This document shows positions 47,501-59,160 of a DNA stretch of 64,000 nucleotides, in pieces; position 1 is the stretch's first letter; the number at the start of each line of letters is the position of its first letter. Source of the DNA: Mytilus trossulus (taxonomy: Eukaryota; Mollusca; Bivalvia; Mytilida; Mytilidae). The stretch spans positions 75,675,999 through 75,739,998 of the forward strand of contig NC_086382.1 in assembly GCF_036588685.1 (NCBI RefSeq), in the 5' to 3' direction. Position numbers and translations under genes: made by a program. The notes beneath the pieces are model-generated. The model worked only from the letters and a program-made list of their open reading frames with translations. It was not told where the DNA came from and ran no database searches.

Positions 47501-50500
47501 ACATTTGTAAATGTATATCGACAATGCAAAGGATTGAAATAGCTTTTGTGAGCTTTACTCGAAGTACCTTTTTGTTGTAAATGCCCTTTGATTTCTTTCA
47601 TCCCTTTCAGTTAAGTTTAGTAACCGTAGAAATGAATTTGGAAGTCGATGAATTGTTTTTGTTAAATGCACGAAAATTTGTTGTTAACAAGGCAAATAAT
47701 AATTGTGAGAAACTTTGCAGCAAATGATTATAAATGGCATCTCATGTTGGTTTATTTGCTCTAATAAATAAAGTCAACAGTAGTATAACGCTGTTCGAGA
47801 TTGAGACAAAAAGCAAATCCGGGTTACAAACTAAACCTGAGGGAAACACATCTATAAGAGGAGAACTAACACACAAAAACGAACTATAATGGCCATGTTC
47901 ATGACTTGGTCCAGGACATGTTACAAACAAATGGTGGGTTGAACCTGGTTTTGAAGCATGCAGAAAGTCCCGCTTTAATGGCAATGTTAAATACAACATT
48001 AAAAATGACAAAATTACATGACAGGACTACACTACAAATAAATGGGAGAAAGTATAGGACAGAGAAACACACGCAAAATAGCTAACAAAAGATATCAGAT
48101 TTGAAATTTAATACAACAGACGTGCGTTTTGTGCACATGAGACTAACCAGTGACGCTCAGATGAAAAAGTTCGAAAAACAAGTCTTAGATTGTATTTTAA
48201 AGGGCATTGCATATCATTTTGAGAGACAAATAATAGTCTGCAATTAGCAATCAGTTTGGTTCAATTTTATCAAAATAAAGTAAAAACAACAGCGCTAAAG
48301 TATTATTAGCTGGCAAAACAATAATTTAACCTCATTTAAACCGTATTCATGCTATCTTTAATGTTGACCTTAAGGTTGAATTACCCTTCTGTAGCCATTT
48401 TTGTACGAATTTTTCAAACCTCATTAAAACTACAGATATAATGAATAATAGAGATAGGCCATTTAGTACATATTCCAAGGGGAAATCTGATGCAAAGCAT
48501 TATTTTTTACTGTTCCTTTGTATTTAATAGAAAAAGAGGACTTTGTGGCAAATAAATCAAGATTTTTATAGAAAATCCACAGCCTTTATCCTTGTACTTT
48601 CATATTTGGCAATTTGATGACTAGTAGATATAGGATTTTTGCATGCAGTGCTAGCATTGATTTCCTTAAAACAAGTTTATAAATGTAGTTTGGTAAAAAC
48701 AAATATAAATATGGCCAAAATCAAGTACACCTTTTAGGGTGCGCTCGACTTTAGTGACTCAGCACGAGGTGTTTTGGAATTTACAGGTTGCTTAGAACTT
48801 TTTGTACAAAATAAACACTAGCACATCATAGAAAATCAAGTGAGTAACTTATGTTTCAAATTTTATAACAAAAATCTCTGTATTAAAGGCTGTGGATTTT
48901 CTATAAAAATCTTGATTTATTAGCCACAAAGTCCTCTTAATCTATCAAATGTAATGAAACAGTAAAAAAGAATGCTTTGTATCAAGTTTCCCCTTGGAAT
49001 ATGTACTAAATGGCCTATCTCTATTATTCATTATATCTGTAGTTTTGATACAATTGAGGTTTGAAAAGTTCGTACAAAAATGGCTACAGAAGGGTACATA
49101 AACCTTAACCAATAACTACACTTATAAACTTGTTTTAAGGAAATCAATGCTAGCACTGCATGCAATAATCCTATATCTATCAGTCATCAAATTGCCAAAT
49201 ATGAGAGTACAAGGATAAAGGCTGTGGATTTTCTATAAAAATCTTGATTTATTTGCCACAAAGTCCTCTTTTTCTATTAAATGCAATGGAACAGTAAAAA
49301 ATAATGCTTTGCATCAAGTTTCCACTTGAAATATGTACAAAATGGCCTATCTCTATTATTCATTATATCTGTAGTTTTGATACAATTGAAGTTTGAAAAG
49401 TTCGTACAAAAATGGCTACAGAAGGGTACATAAACCTTAACTAGAGACCAGTTCCTAATGACCTCAGCATTTTCAGTTTTTGATAAAAAGAAAATAGAGG
49501 CGCCAAGGAGCATGTGTCGCTCCACTGAAATTTTTACATACAATGGATACATGAACTAATGCTATCCTTATACTTTTGCATTAGTTTCAGAACATTTTTG
49601 TACAAAAAGTTAAAAAAATATGAACCAGATGCTCCGCAGGGCGCAGCTTTATACGACCGCAAAGGTTGAACCCTGAACGGTTGGGGCAAGTATGGACACA
49701 ACATTCAAGCTGGATTCAGCTCTAAATTTGGATTGTGATTAAATAGTTGACACAGCATAGGTTTCTGACACAGAATGAATGTGGTCTAATGAACTTAAAA
49801 TTTTCGTTTTGCCTTTGAGCAATTCACTATGCTGTTGAATATTAATCCTCTCAAAAAAATGTTTGAAGAAATTTTCTTTTTATTTATGAAATTTCAAATG
49901 AGAAAAATTGATCCCCCCCCCCCTGAATTTTTTTTTTCACACCCCCTATCCTTTAATCCAAAACTAATCTCAATTCTAATTTCTAATTGACTTTGCAACA
50001 ATAATTACTCATTTAAATACATCATAAAATATTAAAATGTTAAAAAGTGCTTGTTATCACTGAATGGTACAAGATTGTTTTAATTTATCAGTTGGTAGTA
50101 AAAGTGAATATACATTGTATATTGAATAAAACAATGATTTAAGTTTATTCAACTACCTATTCTGGACAAAGAAAGATTACTCCAATTGAAAATCTTGCTG
50201 TTGCACAATTTTGTGAAATTAGATATTTCTTGATATTGTGCAATACTGTGCATTTAAAAATATTTGCTATTGCACAATACTGTGTACTTGAAAATGTCTT
50301 GCTATTGCGCAATACTATGCAATTGAAAATCTCTTGCAATTGCACAATACTGTGCAATTGAAGATTTCTTGTTATTGCTGAGTACTGTGCAATTGAAAAT
50401 GTCTTGCTTTCTTGCTATTGCACAATACTGAATATAATAATTTTAGATCCTGATTTGGACCAACTTGAAGACTGGGCCAATAATCAAAAATCTAAGTACA

Positions 50501-53500
50501 TGTTTGGATTCAACATATCAAAGAACCCCAATAATTCAATTTTTGTTAAAATCAAACAAAGTTTAATTTTGGACCCTTTGGACTTTAATGTAGACCAATT
50601 TGAAAACAGGACCAAAAATTAAGAATCTACATACAGTTAGATTTGGCATATCAAAGAACCCCTTTTATTCAATTTTTGATGAAATCAAACAAAGTTTAAT
50701 TTTGGACCCCGATTTGGACCAACTTGAAATCTGGGCCAATAATAAAAAATCTAAGTACATTTTTAGATTCAGCATATCAAAGAACCCCAAAGTTTCAATT
50801 TTTGTCAAAATCAAACTAAGTTTAATTTTGGACCCTTTGGACCTTAATGTAGACCAATTTGAAAACGGGACCAAAAATTAAGAATCTAAGTACACAGTTA
50901 GACTCGGCATATCAAAGAACCCCAATAATTCATTTTTTTATGAAATCAAACAAAGTTTAGTTTTGGACCCTTTGGGCCCCTTATTCCAAAACTGTTGCTG
51001 GGACCAAACCTCCCAGAATCAATACCAACCTTCCTTTTGAGGTCATAAACCTTGTGTTTAAATTTCATAGATTTCTATTTACTTTTACTAAAGTTATGGT
51101 GCGAAAACCAAGAAAAATGCTTATTTGAACCCCTTTTTGGCCCCTAATTCCTAAACTGTTAGGACCAAAACTCCCAAAACCAATCCCAACCTCCCTTTTG
51201 AAGTTATTAACCTTGTATCAATATTTCATAGATTTCTATTTACTTAAACTAAAGTTACAGTGCGAAAAACAAGAAAATGCTTATTTGGGCCCTTTTTGGC
51301 CCCTAATTCCTAAAATGTAGGGATCAAAACTCCCAAAATCAATCCTAGCCTTCCTTTTGAGGTCATAAACCTTGTGTTAAAATTTCATAGATTTCTATTC
51401 ACTTTTACTAAAGTTAGAGTGCGAAAACTAAAAGTATTCGGACGACGACGACGACGACGCAGACGACGACGCCAACGTGATAGCAATATACGACGATTTT
51501 TTTTTCAAATTTTGCGGTCGTATAAAAATTGTTAAATTTTCAATTTAAAGGCCAATATCTCCTTATGGGGTCAATTGAACATTTTGGTAATGTTGACCTT
51601 ACTTTGCTGTTTACAGTTTACAACTATCTCTAATTTCATTCAATTACAAGATAATAACCAAACACACTGCAAAATTTCCTTAAAATTACTAATTCAGGAG
51701 CAGAAACCAAACAACAGCTTATATGATTCATCTGGAAATTCCAGGACAGATAGATCTTAACTTCTTGAACATTTTTACCGATAATCCAATTTTGCTAAAA
51801 ATGCTTTAGTATCAGAGATAAAAGCAAAAAAAACTGCAATTTACCCCTATGTCCACTTTTAAGCCAAGTCGGCCGTGTTGGTTTACAGGCGAGGTCATCG
51901 GACACATTTTTAAAAATAGATATCATAGTAATTATTGTGACTTAGTTGTGGCTATATTTGTCACAGTAGTTTTAACGGAGAAGACTTTTTTGAGGTTACA
52001 AAAATTTACGAAAAATTGGTTAAAAAATTTACTTTGAAGGGCAATTACAAACAATGTACTTCTTAAGGGTCATTAGCACTTTGGTAATTTTGACTTAGTC
52101 GTAGATATGACTTTGCTGACCAATGTTGCTGTTTTCAGTTTGTCTCATTCTATAACAATTTGCAAGATAACAACCTCAAATTGCAAAATTTTCTTAAAAT
52201 TATCAATTCAGGGGCAGCAATCCAACAACGGGTTGTCTGATATGTCTGAAAGTTTCAGTGCAGATAGCTCTTGGCATGATGAACAATTGTACCCCAGGTC
52301 AGATTGCTCTTAATGCTTTGTTTTTAGAGATATAATTCGAAATCTACATTTTACCCAATCTGTTCAATTTTAGCCGTGGAGGCCATCGTGGAATGTGGAC
52401 CGAGTCATCGAACACATTTTTAAAACTAAATACCCCAATAATAGTTGCGGCCAATTATGGTTGAGTATGGCCCATTTGTTTCAGAGATAAATATTTTTGT
52501 AAAAATAATAGACGACGTTGTACGACGACGGACGCCAAGTGATAATAAAAGTTCACTCGGCCATTTGGACCAGATGGGCTTAAAAGGAATGTCATCATTT
52601 AAAAAAGAAAACCCTCTGCAGAACGCTTACGTTCACTATTTTAGGGATGTATATTTTGCCTAAAAATGTAAGTGAATAAAACACGACCTTATTTCCTTTG
52701 CAAATTAGGGAAAATATGAATATAATTATGAGTTCGATATTGCATTATCCATGTTATGGGCTCTGTCAGTGTTCCAACAGAAAACACAAAATATATACAT
52801 GATACATGAACTCATTGATTTGTTCTACATTTAAAAGTTTGAATGGATGCACACATGAAGCTTCTGAAAGGAGATATAATTTCTGATGGAATGCTTCAAT
52901 TATATTGCTGCGTAGAAATTGATAGAAATATATGAATTTGCCAAATTTGTTAAACCATCAATTTACACTGGAGTTGATTAATTTTTTTATATATATTACC
53001 ATTTAAATTATCACAATGTTTTGTTTTTAGTTGATAATTACCTATTGTACTTTCGTCGGTATTTGAAATATCTACGCCGACAACTGAAGCATGCGTATCT
53101 TCTATTCCAAAGTAAATAGATCCTCCTTTATGGTTAGCAAATGCTGAAATATATTTTGATGCCATATCAACTAGGGTCCTTGGGATGTTTTTCCCAGTTA
53201 TTGCCTTGAACTGAACATCTACATCCTCTCTCCTCAGATCTTTAACAGTTTGATTGAGGACAAATTTGTTATCATGACTAAAGGGAAGCTCTCCAAAACA
53301 TTTATTGTGAGTTAAAATTTCAAAAACCTTCTCGTTTTTCACTTGGTCGACTGACGAAACAGCAGGGAAATATAAATGCGTATCCAATGAGCATAACAGT
53401 TTTGCTGGACGTATTTGTAGGGTGATATTCGTTGAGTTACAGTTGCTGGACTTATCGAGCTGTATTAAATCAGTTGGAGTATCAAGAAAATAGGATTTCA

Positions 53501-54487
53501 TTTTTTTCTCCAGTCTGTCATACCATTCCTCAAAATCTTTAGTTTTGGCAGTTTTAAAATGTTTATTCTCCAATTTAAGTGTAATCGGTTTCTTTGAATT
53601 TAGACATGCACATATTAACTGCAAGATGGCATCTACTTCCTTTGGTATTTTGTTTTTGATATTAATGCTTATCGATTGGTAGACATTCAGAATTTCAACA
53701 TTATCTGTAACAAAAATTTATTCAAAAACAAGTATATGTACAAGTAAACTTAACATATTTGGTGAGTCATACATAACGCTGTAAGTAAGTCCATGCCTCT
53801 CAATCACAACCCTTATAATTGTTCGAAACTATTAAATAATATATTGCAAAACGAGTAATATATTATATGTTTAAAGAAATAATAAATTATTTTGATTGTA
53901 TACTACACGAGACTTAAATCGTGTTCCCTAAATGTTGGTCTTAAATTGAAAGTTAACGTTGAATGTTGTTGCAGGATTTGATGTTACACCAATGTAGTCA
54001 TTGTTCGATTAATGCAGTTAAATTTAAAATTAAATAGATTTGATGAGATGTTATCTGAATTTGAAGCGTACTATTAACGATTAGTGTATCCTTATCTGTC
54101 AAAACATTAGAATGAGCTGAGTTATCCGTTCGTTTTAATTGGTGGTTACATCATAGTTTCCTATAACTATTTATACTAACATGACCCTGATTTTAACGAT
54201 TTTGCTTTTTCAGTTCTTGAAAATTTTGAAGATGGACCAAGTTCATCATCATTTCCATTACTTGTGCCAATTCCTCCAGCACCAGGAAGACAGGCATGAT
54301 CATCTAACGGAACATCTGAAAGGTTAGAGCCTTCGTCACATAAAACTTTTACACTTTTTCCAAGCTTTATATTCTTCTCTGGTTTCTCCTTGTTGTCATG
54401 ACTAATTGCTTGAAAATTGTCAATAGCATCTGATGATCCAGCATTTTTTACGTCTTGTTGAGCGTGAGCCCCTTCTATGGAATCCAT
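35035..54487 (-). CDS. Schlafen core fused to a STAND P-loop NTPase, 7 exons
   Basis: Exons 54487-54181, 53704-53042, 47076-46955, 45593-45437, 44515-44399, 38245-38141 and 37601-35035 join in consistent phase to about 1345 residues. Residues 1-102 are acidic, low-complexity and least certain; an acceptor-like CTTCAG at 54524 suggests an upstream exon. Residues ~104-235 resemble the first lobe of a Schlafen core. Residues ~262-320 are the AlbA_2 lobe: VQFKAI (266-271), then KYISAFANHKGGSIYFGIED (286-305). Exons 3-4 complete the core (RVIIVSVAEMPGG). The last exon opens with Walker A GIIGSGKS (491-498), followed by Walker B HIFLFDDV (577-584), a KCIVTT sensor-like strand, GFTKEEALDFI and CNPKALQIV, as in NB-ARC/NACHT-type STAND NTPases. 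A long helical region follows, with a TPR-like LGDLYFALGQISSAECCFRQF, and a charged C-terminus. Schlafen cores cleave or bind tRNA/rRNA; STAND modules are sensors that oligomerise. No helicase domain is present. Function (antiviral or stress sensing) is inference. Confidence 0.78.
38532..43280 (-). repeat. 441-bp tandem array, ~10.8 copies, each with a tRNA-derived SINE-like promoter
   Basis: Units start with AAGTACGTCTGAGTCAGTGA at 38532, 38973, 39414 and so on, exactly 441 bp apart; the eleventh is cut short. Copies are nearly identical (one AATAAT/AATTAT change after unit 1, one GGTGGCC/GGTGACC change near 42338). On the minus strand each unit has an A box TGGTCTAGCGG (38762-38772 in unit 1) and a B box GGTTCGAATCC (38703-38713), about 58 bp apart, as in tRNA-derived SINE heads. 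The 70-codon open frame repeated in each unit is read-through of this sequence. The array sits in the Schlafen-STAND intron between 38246 and 44398, flanked by (TA)n at both ends (38508-38531, 43276-43289). Confidence 0.9.
43290..44398. other. Intronic AT-rich sequence
   Basis: Part of the Schlafen-STAND intron between the tandem array and exon 5. I see no exon, repeat or motif beyond A/T homopolymers. Confidence 0.4.
46105..46800 (+). repeat. Truncated copy of the GACGAC-ended mussel element
   Basis: Starts CAACCGCAAAAGTCAAACCC and ends TCTTCGGACGACGACTCAGA then ACTATAGCATTATACGA, matching both ends of the larger element at 49648-51526 in diverged form. It lies in a Schlafen-STAND intron. 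The 124-codon open frame at 46536-46910 spans this element and is not a gene. Confidence 0.6.
47757..48080 (-). repeat. Mussel dispersed repeat (14290 family) in Schlafen-STAND intron
   Basis: Contains GTCAACAGTAGTATAACGCT, GACTTGGTCCAGGACATGTT and GGTGGGTTGAACCTGG in the usual order. Confidence 0.6.
48090..48180 (-). repeat. Decayed hammerhead-type repeat
   Basis: On the minus strand reads GAGCGTCACTGGTTAGTCTC, then CAAAACGCACGTCTGTTGTA. This matches the hammerhead repeat but with CTGGTTA in place of CTGATGA and CAAAA in place of CGAAA, so the ribozyme core is dead. Confidence 0.55.
48375..49450. repeat. Large imperfect inverted repeat with a tandem arm
   Basis: The left arm (48375-48690) reads TTACCCTTCTGTAGCCATTT to ACAAGTTTATAAATGTAG. 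Its inverse appears in the right part, once incomplete at about 48885-49110 and again at 49110-49450, sharing AAAGGCTGTGGATTTTCTAT and GGCTACAGAAGGGTACATAA. The unique spacer 48700-48880 lies between the arms. The structure could fold into a ~300-bp hairpin in the primary transcript. Confidence 0.75.
49648..51526. mobile_element. ~1.9-kb element with 16-bp perfect inverted ends
   Basis: Ends TTTATACGACCGCAAA (49648-49663) and TTTGCGGTCGTATAAA (51511-51526) are exact inverse copies. The interior carries a 35-bp minisatellite at about 50190-50440 (TTGCTATTGCACAATACTGT units), then a ~200-bp unit repeated about 2.5 times at 50440-50960 (GGACCAACTTGAA, ATATCAAAGAACCCC, TTTAATTTTGGACCC), then ~170-bp units at 50970-51420. 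A GACGAC run lies at 51440-51475. No transposase frame. A truncated relative lies at 46105-46800. Confidence 0.75.
51536..52565 (-). repeat. Diverged relative of the 31195-32985 repeat, inverted
   Basis: Ends GACGACGGACGCCAAGTGAT, the inverse of the 31195 element's head, and contains diverged tandem blocks (GGGCAATTACAAACA; TTCAGGGGCAGCAATCCAAC). It lies in the long Schlafen-STAND intron between 47077 and 53041. Confidence 0.6.
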
Positions 54488-54523
54488 CGAAAGTTGACTG
54501 GTGTTGATTGAGATTTTCAAATC

Positions 54524-55715
54524 CTGAAGAGAAAACACCTACAACCTTTGAACCTACAGAGAATAAGAATGGTGTTGCTACTTATATTTAAGAAAACAAA
54601 TCATGCAAGAGATAGATTTGATCAAAATGTGCACATGGCCTAGGCTATAATACTTTCATTTTTACGCAGAAACAACTAACATTTTCCTACCTTTTTACAG
54701 GACATTTTAAGAAAATGGTGGGTTGAACCTGGTTTTGTGGATAGCCAAACCTCGCACTTTTATGGCACTTTTAAAACTTTTAACAATACAAATCATCACT
54801 AGATCGGTCGGAATAAATTCATCCTTTCTCAGTTAAAGACAATAAGAATATTTTAAAACTAAGATGTGATATGATTGCCATTGAGACAATTATCCACCAT
54901 ATACCATATGCCATAATTTACGTGGGTATAATCAGCTAGTAGTGTAAGAATATGGCAATTTGCTTTTAAGTTAAACGCAAACATAAATTATGCCTATCAA
55001 TTGTTGCTCAATTATATCAAGAACTGATTATTATATCTGTGTGTTTCAAGAAATATTTCATCAGCTAAATATTTTGTCATATCAGTTTGTTTTACAGACT
55101 TATATATGCTGGAAATATTTTTGAAATATTTGTTCATCTAAATTCATGCTTCATCGTTCACTGAAAATAAGGGGATGAAAAGTATGTGCTAAAAATTGCT
55201 TTGACTATTATTAAAAAATGTGGAAAACACCTCGCGAGGAGCATTCCAAACTCATAACTCGAAGTAAAACACCATGAAAACAACACGATCTGATCCGCAA
55301 ATCAATACATAATTCCATTTCCATTCTCAAGTTTATATAAAAAATTAAAGAATGACCAACAACGGTGTTCTACAAACTATGAGCGTTTAGCAACAGCGAT
55401 AGTTTGGAAATCAACTGTACCAAAACCAGAAACACTTGTACACAATAGGTGAAGTAAAAACTATGATAATCATTCTTACAATTCTTAACATTTATCTTTC
55501 TACAGTTAAAAAATGGAATTGTATGCATGAAATTACCATGACGTACATTGGGTTCATTTCTTTTTAAAACCAACCAAAAAAACGGTTCAGCGAGCACACG
55601 TTGAGATCATTTGTTTCTTACATACAGGTCGATGCGAATGCTGCAATTTTACGTTGGACGTGAATCAACTTATTTGTATTTCAATACAGCCCTCATCACA
55701 TGAAATAAGTTTTAT
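54524..55715. other. Upstream region of the Schlafen-STAND gene
   Basis: Probably contains the promoter and a 5' non-coding exon of the minus-strand gene. A fragment of the 14290-type repeat (GGTGGGTTGAACCTGGTTTT) lies at 54690-54790 and a piece of the 3468-type tail at 54868-54900. No coding exon was found. Confidence 0.4.
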
Positions 55716-56075
55716 ATATATGCTTATCTGTATTTGGCATCACTTTTAGGAATTTTTTATCCTCACTGATCTTCAATTTCGTACTTTATTTGGCCTTTTT
55801 AAATTTTTGAATTCGAGCGTCATATCACTGATGAGTCTTTTGTAGATGAAACGCGCGTCTGGTGTAAATACAGAATTCAATCCTGGTATCTATGATGAGT
55901 TTGTTTACAACCACTTGCTCGATGCCACTGCTGGTAGAAGTTTAATTCCCCGAGGTTATCACCAGCCCAATAGTCAGCATTTCTGTGCTGACATGAATAA
56001 TCATTTAATAATATGGTCATATTTATAAATTAGCTGTTAACAAAACTAATGTACTTTTATATATATACTCTTGCA
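55716..56075 (+). mobile_element. Hammerhead-bearing mussel repeat (retrozyme-like), copy 2
   Basis: Blocks in order: CTTATCTGTATTTGGCATCA, the hammerhead core at 55823-55864, CCTGGTATCTATGATGAGTT, CTCGATGCCACTGCTGGTAG, then ATATGGTCATATTTATAAAT. The last block matches the sequence that begins copy 1 at 7083. This circular order is what a tandem or circular-RNA-derived element would give. The 60-codon open frame over it is chance. Confidence 0.65.
55823..55864 (+). ncRNA. Hammerhead ribozyme with intact core
   Basis: CTGATGA (55828-55834), stem II GTCT/AGAT with one G-T pair around TTTGT, GAAA (55848-55851), minimal stem III ACG/CGT with a tiny loop, and cleavage triplet GTC (55857-55859). 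Stem I is TATCA (55823-55827) with TGGTG (55860-55864), five pairs including G-T wobbles. All catalytic positions are canonical. Such minimal stem III hammerheads are known from Penelope-like elements and are thought to work best as dimers. Predicted cut after C55859. Confidence 0.7.
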
Positions 56076-58195
56076 ATATGTGTAGTGAATAAATGGTGCC
56101 CCACTAATCTTTGGGGATTTTGGTCAACCAAATAAGTCAGATAAGAGAGCTAACACGTGAAACCTTTAGTTAACTTGCATAAAACCATTTCGATATCACA
56201 ATGATTTGTATATAGTATGCATATTTACTCCACGACGTCATTGAATGTAAAATGGTGTCCTACAGAAATTATATTACGGAAATTTTAAACCTGATCTTTA
56301 ACATTTTGTATTCAATCATAAGGTCCTAAACCATTGTAAACAGTCTTCCTGCCTAGACCACAGGCCAACATATGCTTCTATCGAGCCTGTACGATTAGTT
56401 GGATTAATTATTTCCCAAATAGACAATCGTCCGGCATATGGCAAGTTTATCGTTCAGACTGTGTACAGTATATATATATATATATACACGCCCTCGAGGA
56501 TTTATCTATATGCATTAATCAATAGCATGTTCCAAGATATACCATAAATAGAGCTGAACAATGAATCAGTTAAATTACCTTCTATAAGAAAATCTCTAAA
56601 TACTCTATATCCGAAGTCTCGTTTAAACGACTCAGTTGGGGAAAACTTTCATGTTTTAACACAAGGTTACAGTAATATCACAACCTGTTACACAACGATT
56701 ATGATAAATATATTACGTCATAGTATTAAATCAATATAAAATATTTTAAAGATAAAAATAAAATATTCGGTGATGAATGTACTGCTATGTTAGAAACCAC
56801 TTGTTAATTCCAATCAATACTGAACCATTTTTGTTTCAAATTATCATAGCTTGTTCGTGTATAAGATAGAGGACTAGTCTTCATATTTGAACATCAAGAT
56901 GACAATATATTTTTTGTTTGTTTTAACATCAGTCGACACTTCATCCCGTATTAAACTTCCGGGACATAACCCATGTAAAAAAAATAGCAACTTTACTTAA
57001 AAATAATATAGAAAATAGGAATGTATAGTAAATGCAGACAAAAAGACATGTTTATCATTTTTAGAATATATCTTATTTGTTTATGCAGGTTTACAAGAAA
57101 ATGTATTTCATTGTAGAGAAGAAGAAAAAATATATGTATAAAAAAATATATTAATAAAAATCTTAATTTCAATTTGATTAAATTGCAGTCTACTATAACA
57201 CTGAAACATTTGACTATACTTTTAAAAAGCAGTCTACCAGTCATTAAAAAAATCGCCATAAAGTATATTAATGATTGTTTTTTATTGAGAACATCTGTAT
57301 AACATGTATTTCTTTTAATATGCAACCTTATTTTTGTTTGTGTCCTTTTTTTAATTGTTCCTGAACATAAATAATGTGTTAACTGTTGATATTTATAGAC
57401 TTTTTCTTCTTCGCTGTGAATACCAGTGTCACTCTAATATAATTATAATCAATTTAACTATTGTCAGTTTAGTGTCTTAATTGTGTATGCCATAACCATT
57501 TAATGTGAATGTGTTTGTGCTTATAAAATATTGTCTATTGTCTATATAAAGTTTATGGTGGTATATTTGAATAGCACATTTGCGTCTATTACTCATATTA
57601 CTTTAACTTCTGTTATTTTTATTTTGTAGTTTTGCTAATCTATAGTTTGAAGTAAAACTAAATATGTTTGTTTGTTTATTTTTTTTCTTTACAATTCTAC
57701 TTATGATCATTCTAGATATTGAAAAAATCGTGCCTTCCTGTACTCTCTGAAGTTCGGATGTGCTGAACTACATTATTTGATATCAACAGATAAGTTACTT
57801 TGATTTAGAAACTGATAATGTTATGGTTAATTATTCTTTTGAATGTTTTTTTTAATTTGTTATATTTCTTGTACTGATTGTATCTGCTAGAATAAATAGG
57901 GCCAACGACTAAAAGGGGAAAAGTGTTTTGATCTTTGAAAAATTATTTGATCTTATTTGTATTCCCCTGCTAGTGATGTGCAGATCCCACGTACGGGCCA
58001 GTGGTTGCCTTTTGTCAGATCTTAATCTTATTCAGTGTTGACGACTGGCTGATTGTCTTGATCTTTTTACCACTATAAAAGACAGATAGCTGTTCTATGG
58101 ATATATGTACATATTTGTCATATTATATATATATTGTTTATATTTATTTCATTTGAGCTTGTATTATATTTTCCCTCCGATTTCTATAATAAATT
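56076..58195. other. AT-rich intergenic region, no gene seen
   Basis: Contains a (TA)n tract at 56468-56484 and many homopolymers. A 110-codon open frame at 56993-57325 is poor in informative residues and lacks support. Confidence 0.4.
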
Positions 58196-59160
58196 CATAC
58201 TATTTCGACTCTTTAAAATTCAAGAGTCTATCCTAAATTTAGGTAAAGTGTATGGTCTTCCATATACTTTTTCGATCCCTAACATCACCGAAGCGACATT
58301 AATTGTCGAAATCCGGATATGGTGTAAACAAAAATTAGCACCTCATGTTTGTGGTTTACCACCTTTGCCGCAAGTGTATTATTTCTGTTTGGTATTAAAT
58401 TGATATTAAGATCTATTTGTTACATCTCGTGATCAATTTGATTTGGCAATCGCCAATGGCAGCAGGGTTTAAGAACATCAGTTGTTTGACCTGTTAGTCA
58501 AATGCGTTTTGTTAAAATATACTTTGTAACTCTTTTAATCTTTGTAAAATGTTGTTTGGGCTGTTTTTAGACCCCTCAAAAACTAAATTCCTAACCCCCC
58601 TTAATAGACATTAATAGTCGAAATCGAGATACGGTATACGAATGTTGTACCTCATCTTAAATTTGCGGTATACCATTTTTTCCGCAAGTTTGTTGTTTTC
58701 TGTATGGTTATTATAAATTCATTATATGATCCATTTTGTTACATCTGATCATCCGTTGGCAATCTCTAATGGCAGTTAGCAATTTTAAGAACGGTAGTTG
58801 TTCGACCTGCTATAAATTATCAAATGCGTTTTGTTGTAATATACTTGTTTATTCTTTTCGAAAATGTTGTACGCGCTGTATTCAGACCCCTCTTCCAATA
58901 TTTTTGTTTTGTACGCACACGTCTAAAAATTGCGGTTTTATCCAACGCAACCAAAGTTTGGAACGTTGTTTTCAATGTAGGATTGTCTGTTTTTTCGTTT
59001 GGGTTGGCATTATATTTGACTTCGGGTTTATATGATTTGTCCATCCTATTTCGACTCTTTAAAAATCCCACAGTCTATCCGAAATTCCGGTAAATTATAT
59101 AGCCTTCCAAATGCCGTTTCGATTCCTAACATCACAGAAACGTACCATATCCAAAATTTA
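58196..59160 (+). repeat. Diverged ~400-440-bp duplicated repeat, 2.3 copies
   Basis: CTATTTCGACTCTTTAAAA and CCTAACATCAC blocks recur at 58201 and 59047. The stretch GTCGAAATC...CCGCAAGT...TTGGCAATC...AAATGCGTTTTGTT...CAGACCCCTC occurs at 58307-58580 and again at 58617-58890. The copies are clearly diverged and hold only chance open frames. Confidence 0.65.
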
